From NCBI GenBank assembly GCA_003552765.1, contig PUOI01000047.1:1-12734 (forward strand): 12,734 bases of DNA. Direction: 5' to 3'. Source of the stretch: Candidatus Hydrogenedentota bacterium. GTDB lineage: Bacteria > Hydrogenedentota > Hydrogenedentia > Hydrogenedentales > SLHB01. The notes beneath the pieces were generated by a model. It searched no databases. It was not told where the DNA came from and worked only from the letters and a program-made list of their open reading frames with translations. Shown here one piece after another: positions 7,233 through 12,734 of this stretch (within the stretch, counting starts at the first letter, position 1; each line of letters opens with the position of its first letter). Position numbers and translations under genes: made by a program.

Positions 7233-7967
7233 ATGGGCGTGCCCGGTTCGGTGGACGCCGTGTTCTTTGACGCAGGGCAGACCTTGGTGTATGTGTATCC
7301 ATCCGTGGGTGCGGTCTATGCCCAGCTAGCTCAAGCCTATGGCGTAGAGGCGGATCCTGAAAAACTGCAAGACGCGTTTCGCGCCGAATGGCGGCGGCTT
7401 GCCGAAATGCGTCCAAAGGAACCGCCTTTTGCGTCGGACTTTACTTCCGAGCAAGTAGAACGGGCGTGGTGGAGAAATATGGTCGCCAAGGTGTTCGCCG
7501 TTCATCCTGGGGTGGAGGTCTTCGGCGGCCAGTTCGACGCCTTCTTTGACGATGTGTTTCGCTATTTCGCCACAACAGAGGCATGGCGGGTATATGAGGA
7601 TGTGACGCCTACCCTGGCCCGCCTTCGGCGAGCTGGCATCCCTTGCGCCGTGGTCTCGAACTGGGATTCGCGTCTACCCATCCTTCTTGAACGGCTTGGG
7701 CTTCTCCATTATTTTGCGTTCATCGTGACTTCCGCCGAAATCGGTTGCGCCAAACCCGATCCCCGCATCTTCGTGGCGGCTTTGGACCGGTTGAATGTGG
7801 CGCCCGAACGCACGTTGCACATCGGAGATTCAGCCGTGGATGACGCCGCAGGCGCGCATGGGGCGGGGCTGTACCCGATGCTCATCGACCGGGAACGCCG
7901 TTACACGGGCGAATACCGGCGTATTGCCACCCTCATCGAACTCTGCGGCGCGTTGGGATTGGATTAG
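7233..7967 (+). CDS. HAD-superfamily hydrolase (subfamily IA, REG-2/HDHD3-like)
   Basis: A 244-residue cytoplasmic HAD-fold protein. Motif I is FFDAGQTL with nucleophile D13, but the second Asp of DxD is Gly15. Motif II is VVSNWDSR with S142, motif III is K174 in CAKPDPRIF, and motif IV is GDSAVDD with D199 and D203/D204. The SNWDSR and KPDPRIF-to-GDS spacing matches the REG-2-like branch (TIGR02252 type). Since D+2 normally acts as acid/base in phosphatases, catalysis may be altered or absent; the substrate is unknown. An in-frame GTG at 7203 overlaps the previous stop as GTGA. I prefer ATG 7233 (or 7230) because GAGGG at 7221-7225 lies 7 bases upstream and the N-terminus has the normal length. 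Either start implies co-transcription with the 6622 gene. Confidence 0.88.
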   Translation: MGVPGSVDAVFFDAGQTLVYVYPSVGAVYAQLAQAYGVEADPEKLQDAFRAEWRRLAEMRPKEPPFASDFTSEQVERAWWRNMVAKVFAVHPGVEVFGGQFDAFFDDVFRYFATTEAWRVYEDVTPTLARLRRAGIPCAVVSNWDSRLPILLERLGLLHYFAFIVTSAEIGCAKPDPRIFVAALDRLNVAPERTLHIGDSAVDDAAGAHGAGLYPMLIDRERRYTGEYRRIATLIELCGALGLD

Positions 7968-8019
7968 TGGCGGGTTGGCGAGGTGAGTTTGCGATTCGTG
8001 CGAAGCCTGCTTGCAAAGA

Positions 8020-8742
8020 TTAGGTCCGCGCATTTCGCTTCAGGACACGCACACCCTCGGCCCCGGCGACAATGACTTCGCTGACCAGGTTCAGGAAAAG
8101 CCCGTGTTCCACCACGCCGGCCTTCTCGTTGAGTTGGAGGCTCAGCTGTTGCGGATTGGCGATGGGACCGAAATGGCAATCCAGGATGTAGTTGCCTTGG
8201 TCGGTCTTCAGGGGAACGCCGTCGCTCGTTTCGCGAAGTTGGGCCCGGCCGCCCAGTTCCGCGATGAAGGCGCTCACGGGACGCATCGCGAAGGGCGCCA
8301 CTTCCACAGGGACGGGCCAATGCTTTCCGAGTTGTGAGGATAGCTTGGATTCGTCGACTACGATTACCTCGCGGGCGCTGGCTTGAGCCACCACTTTCTC
8401 GCGGAGCAAAGCGCCCCCGCCGCCCTTGATCACATTGAGGCGGGTATCCACTTCGTCGGCTCCATCAATGGTGATGTCAATGCTCTCAATGTCGTCAAAG
8501 GTGACCAGTGGGATGCCCAAGGTCTCCGCCTCTCCCCGGATGTGGCGCGAGCAGGGTATGCCGCGGACGTCGCTCAGGGAGCCCTCTTTCAACCGCTGGG
8601 CTATGCCCCGGACGGCGTGAATGGCCGTGCTTCCGTGGCCGAGGCCAACGACCATCCCGCTTTCCACGAGTTGCACGGCCGTGGCGGCCGCGGACTGTTT
8701 GAGTTGGTCAAGATCGGTGGTGTGATTCGCCTGTATTGTCAT
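8020..8742 (-). CDS. rpiA: Ribose-5-phosphate isomerase A
   Basis: A 240-residue RpiA, interconverting ribose 5-phosphate and ribulose 5-phosphate in the non-oxidative pentose phosphate pathway. The active-site blocks are intact: DGADE with D93 and D96, KGGGG with K106, and LLREK with E115. These match D81, D84, K94 and general base E103 of E. coli RpiA. The phosphate loop reads GLGHGSTA, with His36 where E. coli has Thr28, and the next loop reads GIPCSRHIRGEA rather than the usual Ser/Thr-rich form, so this is a variant subfamily. ATG 8742 gives the family-length N-terminus. A GTG 9 bases upstream and a longer frame to 8907 exist, but the extra residues are not RpiA-like. It converges with the HAD gene over a 52-base gap without a clear terminator. 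Confidence 0.95.
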   Translation of the reverse strand: MTIQANHTTDLDQLKQSAAATAVQLVESGMVVGLGHGSTAIHAVRGIAQRLKEGSLSDVRGIPCSRHIRGEAETLGIPLVTFDDIESIDITIDGADEVDTRLNVIKGGGGALLREKVVAQASAREVIVVDESKLSSQLGKHWPVPVEVAPFAMRPVSAFIAELGGRAQLRETSDGVPLKTDQGNYILDCHFGPIANPQQLSLQLNEKAGVVEHGLFLNLVSEVIVAGAEGVRVLKRNART

Positions 8743-9225
8743 GGTGTGCACTCGCCGGTTGCATGCGTGCTGAAAAGGCGTTCCTGGGCCGCGCCTCCGC
8801 CGCTTGTCCGTTGCTATCCAATGGCGGGCCGCGTGAACAAGCTGCGGCAGCCACGTTCTGTTTGCCGGGCCATCCCTTCGGGATGCGTGTTGGAGCCCCT
8901 GGAACACCTCCTGGCGCCGTCAGGCCCAATGAACACGTAAACCTCCCTGAGACGGTTAACAGTTCCCGGCGCTGAATGATTTCCATGGGAGAAAGGGCGG
9001 ACGATTGTCCGCGAGACAGCGGTTGCGCAAATGGAGTGAAACGCCGGGGGATGCGGGCCACCGGCGTCTCGGCACCGCCTTCTGGAGGGCATTATGGCCC
9101 AAACGAACCCGAGAAATCCACATGAGCGCCACCGGAGTTTTTCCCAGCGCGGCCTCGGCCGCGTTTGCGGCCCGCGTAACCCGTTGCGTACAATGGACTT
9201 CCCCCAATGAGAGGCTTCCATCGGA
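8743..9225. other. 483-base divergent gap between rpiA and mutL, no convincing gene
   Basis: No reading frame here gives a recognisable protein; the longest run antisense into mutL. The gap holds several short hairpins: CATCCC/GGGATG at 8871-8885 (3-base loop), GTGTT/AACAC at 8887-8907, GCGGAC/GTCCGC at 8997-9012 (GATT loop) and ACGCCGG/CCGGCGT at 9041-9067 (13-base loop). Both genes must draw their promoters from here, yet I see only a weak box, TACAAT at 9189-9194, ahead of mutL. The mutL ribosome site GAGAGG is at 9209-9214. Confidence 0.4.
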
Positions 9226-11166
9226 ATGACAAGCATTCATACACCACCCGTGCGCGTGCTTCCCGAGGAACTCGCCAACAAGATCGCGGCGGGCGAGGTT
9301 GTGGAACGGCCTGCGTCCGTGGTGAAGGAGCTTATCGAGAACGCGCTCGACGCCCACGCCACGCGCATCACCGTGCGGTTGGTGGCGGCGGGCCGGCGAA
9401 CCGTGGAAGTGACGGACAACGGCCACGGCATGTCGGAACAGGACGCCTTGATGGCCATTGAACGTCACGCCACCAGCAAGATTCGCAAGAAGGAAGACCT
9501 CGACGCCATCCACACGCTGGGTTTTCGGGGCGAGGCATTGGCCAGTATCGCCGCTGTAAGCCGGTTTGAGCTTCTCACGCGCCGCGAGAAAGATGACGCA
9601 GGCACGCGGGTGCGCGTGGATGGCGGGGTACTGCGCGACGTGAGCGAGGCGCCCGCCCCAGTGGGTACCCGGATTGGCGTGCATCGGCTCTACTTCAACA
9701 CGCCCGCCCGCGCCAAGTTTCTCAAAGGCATTACCACCGAACTCGGCCAAGCCCTGGACGTGCTCCAACGGCACGCCCTTGTGAACACCGGGGTAGCCTG
9801 GCAGGTCTACCACAACGATAAGCTCCTACTGGACATCCCGCAGAACGCCACGCTTCGCGAACGCGTGGCCTTGATATGGGGACTGAACTTTCTTCAAGAT
9901 ATGGTCCCTTTCAAGGGCGAACAGGGTGGGATTCAACTCGAAGGCCTTATCGGAACGCCCGCCCTGACGCGATCCCAGCGCACGCATCAGTTCTTCTTTC
10001 TCAACCGCCGCCCCATCCAGAATCGCGCCCTACAGTATGGCTTCGAGGACGGATACCGGCAGTTGTTGACCGTGGGCCGGCGCCCCGTGGGCATTGTCAT
10101 GGTCCAGGTTCATCCCCGCCTGGCTGACGTCAACATCCATCCCGCCAAACGGGAGGTGCGTTTTCGCGACGAACGCCCGATTCGCGACGCGCTGCGCGAG
10201 GCCGTGCGCGATTGCTTGTCCAACCTGAGCGGCTCATCCCGGCCGGCAGCGTCAGAGGGTACCGGCCAGACTTCGGGCGGGGGCGCGGCCGAGAAGAACG
10301 AGGGGTCCTGGGCGCCCGAAAGGACGCCGCCGGAGCCCCCCGGTGAGAAGAGCGTGGCGCCAGACCAGCCCGTGGAAGAGACGGCGAGCAGCTCGCCCGA
10401 AACGAAGTCAGAAGAAGCGCAACCGGCCTCCCCGGAACTACCGGCGGAGCGTGATGCGCCTGCTCCCGGCGGCGCGCAGCCCTCCGGAAAGCAAACGCAG
10501 ACCGAGTTCTCCGCCGAGGGGATGGAAGAAGACATGCAGGAGGGTGGCTTCGTGGCGCCCGCGGCCATGTACGGCGCCGTGGAGTCTATGGAGGGGGCGC
10601 CGATGCAGGTGTTCGACGCGTACCTGCTGGTGCCCGGGCAGGAGCGGTTGCTAATCATCGACCAGCACGCCTTGCATGAACGGCTGACCTACGACGCGCT
10701 TAAGAGCGAAATCGAGGACGGCCAGTATCAGGCCCAGCAGCTGGTGGCGCCGATTCTAATCGACGTGCCCCCGTCGCACACGAAGATCCTGGAGCGCAAC
10801 CTCGAAGTGTTCCAGCAACTAGGGATTGAGATCGAACCGTTCGGCGGCCACACCTTCCAAGTAACCGCCATCTGTCATCTCTACGAAGAGGCCAAGATCC
10901 CAGACGCGGTGTATAGCGTCCTTGAGCAGCTTGCCCAAGGCGAACTGTTCGAGCAGCAGGAGTTTCTGGCGAGTCTCCTGCGCCTAGCCGTGCAAGCGTG
11001 CCGGGGAAGCGTGAAATCGGGCGATCGGCTCTCGCCGGAGGAGCGGCGGCGGTTGCTTGAAGGCTTTCGGCAGCTTCGACCGCCCTATACTTGTCCACAC
11101 GGCCGTCCCATCATCACCGAACTGACCCAATGGCAGATGGAAAAGAGTTTTCGGAGGCGGCAGTGA
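9226..11166 (+). CDS. mutL: DNA mismatch repair protein MutL (endonuclease type)
   Basis: A 646-residue MutL, which couples MutS mismatch recognition to strand incision. The N-terminal GHKL ATPase shows IENALDA with E38 and N39, DNGHGM at 64-69 and GFRGEAL at 99-105. A flexible linker rich in Pro, Glu, Ser and Ala spans about 331-459. The C-terminal domain carries the metal-endonuclease motifs: DQHALHERLTYD at 479-490, ACR at 591-593 and CPHGRP at 623-628. The final acid of DQHA(x)2E(x)4E is Asp490. These motifs mark the nicking MutL of bacteria without MutH (family knowledge). ATG 9226 follows GAGAGG by 11 bases. The stop overlaps the miaA start by four bases, so the two genes are translationally coupled, a pairing common in bacteria. 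Confidence 0.97.
   Translation: MTSIHTPPVRVLPEELANKIAAGEVVERPASVVKELIENALDAHATRITVRLVAAGRRTVEVTDNGHGMSEQDALMAIERHATSKIRKKEDLDAIHTLGFRGEALASIAAVSRFELLTRREKDDAGTRVRVDGGVLRDVSEAPAPVGTRIGVHRLYFNTPARAKFLKGITTELGQALDVLQRHALVNTGVAWQVYHNDKLLLDIPQNATLRERVALIWGLNFLQDMVPFKGEQGGIQLEGLIGTPALTRSQRTHQFFFLNRRPIQNRALQYGFEDGYRQLLTVGRRPVGIVMVQVHPRLADVNIHPAKREVRFRDERPIRDALREAVRDCLSNLSGSSRPAASEGTGQTSGGGAAEKNEGSWAPERTPPEPPGEKSVAPDQPVEETASSSPETKSEEAQPASPELPAERDAPAPGGAQPSGKQTQTEFSAEGMEEDMQEGGFVAPAAMYGAVESMEGAPMQVFDAYLLVPGQERLLIIDQHALHERLTYDALKSEIEDGQYQAQQLVAPILIDVPPSHTKILERNLEVFQQLGIEIEPFGGHTFQVTAICHLYEEAKIPDAVYSVLEQLAQGELFEQQEFLASLLRLAVQACRGSVKSGDRLSPEERRRLLEGFRQLRPPYTCPHGRPIITELTQWQMEKSFRRRQ
11153..11157 (+). promoter_or_regulatory. 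Ribosome binding site deciding the miaA GTG start
   Basis: GGAGG lies 5 bases before the GTG at 11163, inside the end of mutL. The upstream in-frame ATG (11130) and TTG (11091) have no such site and would add residues before the GPTASGKT loop that MiaA normally lacks. Confidence 0.7.
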
Positions 11167-12107
11167 CCCACGTTCTGGCGGTTGTGGGGCCTACCGCATC
11201 CGGGAAGACCGATTTGGCGGCCGAGCTGGCGGAAGCGCTGGACACCGAGGTCATCAGCGCCGACTCCATGCAGGTGTACTGCGGCATGGAGATAGGCACG
11301 GCCCAGCCTTCCCCGGCAGCCCAAGCGCGCGCGCCTCACCATTTCGTGGGATTCCTCGAACCCGGGGAACCGTTCAGCGCCGGCGTGTTCCGGGAGTTGG
11401 CCCTGGAGAAAGTGCGGGAATTGAACGCCCGCGGCCGCATCGCCGTTGTGGCGGGGGGCTCGGGGTTGTATGTGCGGGCGCTCATCGACGGGTTGTTCGA
11501 GGGACCGGGCCGCGATCCGCACATCCGGCAACGGCTGCATCAAGAGGCGGAAGAGAGGGGACTTGAGCAGCTTTTCGAGCGATTGCGGGAGGTGGACCCC
11601 GCCTATGCGGCCGCCATCCTTCCCGGCGACTTGCGGCGGATCGTCCGGGCTCTGGAAGTCCACGAACTCACGGGAACGCCTCTCTCGGAATGGCACGCGC
11701 GGCACCAGCAACAAGCGCCGACCCTGAACGCGCTCCAAATCGGCATCGCCATGCCGCGCCCACTCTTGTATGGCCGGATCAATCGGCGCGCGCACCGTAT
11801 GCTCGAAGCCGGTTTCCTGCACGAGGTGCACCTGCTGCTGCGCGCTGGCCATGAACGCCATCTCGAGCGCATCCGCTCGCTTGGCTACCGGGAGGCCGCG
11901 GCGTATCTGGGCGGACGCATGACCCATCAGGGCATGGTGGAGGCCATGAAGCAGAACACGCGCCGCTTCGCCAAACGCCAATTGTCATGGTTCAGAAAAG
12001 ATACACGGATTCATTGGCTTGAAACCGGCGATCCGCCAAATACCTCTGCTCTACGAGACCAAGCGCTGCGGCTGCTTGACTCGGGCCGTCAAGGAGAGGC
12101 CGTGTAA
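11163..12107 (+). CDS. miaA: tRNA dimethylallyltransferase
   Basis: A 314-residue MiaA, which transfers a dimethylallyl group from DMAPP to N6 of A37 in tRNAs reading UNN codons. The P-loop GPTASGKT is at residues 9-16, DSMQVY at 34-39 (D34 is the expected catalytic base), followed by GMEIGTAQPS, where the usual Lys of GTAKP is Gln. Further on are AGGSGLYVRAL, LRRIVRALEVHELTGTPLS, SLGYREAAAYL and the C-terminal RRFAKRQLSWFRKD tRNA-binding stretch. Length and motif order are normal. The GTG start overlaps the mutL stop as GTGA, so expression probably depends on mutL. Its last 19 bases overlap the end of the convergent cyclo-ligase gene. Confidence 0.96.
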   Translation: MTHVLAVVGPTASGKTDLAAELAEALDTEVISADSMQVYCGMEIGTAQPSPAAQARAPHHFVGFLEPGEPFSAGVFRELALEKVRELNARGRIAVVAGGSGLYVRALIDGLFEGPGRDPHIRQRLHQEAEERGLEQLFERLREVDPAYAAAILPGDLRRIVRALEVHELTGTPLSEWHARHQQQAPTLNALQIGIAMPRPLLYGRINRRAHRMLEAGFLHEVHLLLRAGHERHLERIRSLGYREAAAYLGGRMTHQGMVEAMKQNTRRFAKRQLSWFRKDTRIHWLETGDPPNTSALRDQALRLLDSGRQGEAV

Positions 12108-12673
12108 ACCGTCTCTTCGGTGATGACGTAATCCACGGGACAATCATGGTGGGATTGCGGCAAGGACCGCGTGATCTGACAAGAATAGGCGAGCCCGATG
12201 CTCACCCCGCTGAATTCGGCCAGAAACCGGTCGTAATAGCCTCCGCCCTGGCCTAGACGGCAGCCCTCGGGCGTGAATGCGACGCCGGGCGTGAGCACAA
12301 CCGCCGGCGACGGCCAGCTCGTAACGGCGGGAGCGCAGGGCGCGGGCTCCAGAATGCCATGGCGGCCCTCCACAAGAGAGGCGAGCCCGTAGAACCGATG
12401 CCACGAGAGATCGCCGCCGGGCAACGAGCGCGGGACAAGGACAAAGCGGTCTTCTTCGGCGAGTTGGCTAAGCAAATCACGCGTGCCGGCCTCGTCGCCG
12501 GGGATGGACACATAGGACAAGACGGCGGCAGCCCGTTGGAAGAAGGACAACGACCGGAGATGCTTCGCAATGGCCTCATCGGCGGAGGCGCGTTGGCGGA
12601 TTGGCAGCGCCCGGCGTTTTGCGCGGTAGTGGCGGCGCAGGGCGCTCTTGGTCATGGCGTGTTCGTGCGACAT
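12089..12673 (-). CDS. fau: 5-formyltetrahydrofolate cyclo-ligase (MTHFS family)
   Basis: A 194-residue cytoplasmic enzyme that uses ATP to convert 5-formyl-THF to 5,10-methenyl-THF, returning the stored folate to the one-carbon pool. The family hallmark GQGGGYYDR is at residues 141-149. The basic N-terminus (K9, R13 and nearby arginines) and the late DCPVDYVITEE block also fit. Length is normal. ATG 12673 is used; ATG 12655 is an alternative, and neither has a strong ribosome site. The gene overlaps miaA tail-to-tail by 19 bases. In E. coli the homologue was formerly called ygfA and lies beside 6S RNA; I see no such RNA in the 61 bases left before the window ends. Confidence 0.94.
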   Translation of the reverse strand: MSHEHAMTKSALRRHYRAKRRALPIRQRASADEAIAKHLRSLSFFQRAAAVLSYVSIPGDEAGTRDLLSQLAEEDRFVLVPRSLPGGDLSWHRFYGLASLVEGRHGILEPAPCAPAVTSWPSPAVVLTPGVAFTPEGCRLGQGGGYYDRFLAEFSGVSIGLAYSCQITRSLPQSHHDCPVDYVITEETVYTASP

Positions 12674-12734
12674 CGATCTTGAAAAGGGTAATTCGGAGTT
12701 GGTTCAGAGTATGTTGACAGACCCTTTATTAGAA

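Noticed and set aside
7968..8019. TTTGC...GCAAA as a terminator between the HAD gene and rpiA.
   Set aside because: Only a 5-bp stem, a long loop and no T-run.
9165..9194. TTGCGG-N18-TACAAT as a mutL promoter.
   Set aside because: The -35 box matches only 3 of 6 positions, too weak to list as a feature.
8956..9813. A 285-codon open frame on the minus strand.
   Set aside because: It is antisense to the unmistakable MutL ATPase domain and its product has no recognisable motif. High GC makes such frames common.
11085..11981. A 298-codon minus-strand frame.
   Set aside because: It is the shadow of miaA, whose P-loop and other motifs are clear.
12714..12734. A perfect TTGACA at the right edge, pointing out of the window.
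   Set aside because: The -10 box would lie beyond the window end, so a promoter cannot be confirmed.
1..12734. CRISPR arrays, insertion sequences, integrases, toxin-antitoxin or defence genes.
   Set aside because: I found no regularly spaced repeats, transposase or recombinase motifs, or defence-type genes on either strand. The window reads as core chromosome.

Overview
The window looks like ordinary chromosomal DNA from a GC-rich bacterium (about 60% GC by eye). I see no phage, plasmid, transposase, CRISPR or rRNA/tRNA genes. Three things suggest a lineage outside the gamma-proteobacteria, perhaps a planctomycete-like, PVC-group or Hydrogenedentes-like bacterium. These are a Tat-exported Gfo/Idh/MocA oxidoreductase of a kind greatly expanded in those groups, a MutL carrying the endonuclease motifs found in bacteria that lack MutH, and several envelope proteins of unknown function. 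The taxonomic placement is inference.

Layout, left to right. A sodium:solute symporter (61-1689, +) faces a Tat-signal oxidoreductase (1918-3225, -) across a gap with a long hairpin. A DUF2400/TIGR02757 protein (3540-4361, +) converges on a KDPG-type aldolase (4371-5027, -) with 9 bases between them. A lipoprotein with three STN/secretin-N-like repeats (5303-6334, -) lies head-to-head with a small envelope protein (6622-7206, +), which is followed closely by a HAD hydrolase (7233-7967, +). The head-to-head gap holds a 116-base region that can fold into a closed multi-hairpin structure and a good promoter placed for a leaderless transcript. Ribose-5-phosphate isomerase A (8020-8742, -) is divergent from mutL (9226-11166, +) across a 483-base gap with no convincing gene. 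mutL overlaps miaA (11163-12107, +) by 4 bases, and miaA overlaps the convergent 5-formyltetrahydrofolate cyclo-ligase gene (12089-12673, -) by 19 bases.

Functionally the window mixes carbohydrate handling (symporter, oxidoreductase, aldolase, RpiA), genome maintenance (MutL and possibly the DUF2400 protein), tRNA modification (MiaA) and folate metabolism. I find no clear new multi-gene system. The points most worth a second look are the folded element at 6458-6573, the triple-STN lipoprotein, the glycosylase-like residue pattern in the DUF2400 protein, and a GGCTGGC-stem hairpin found in two intergenic regions downstream of minus-strand genes.
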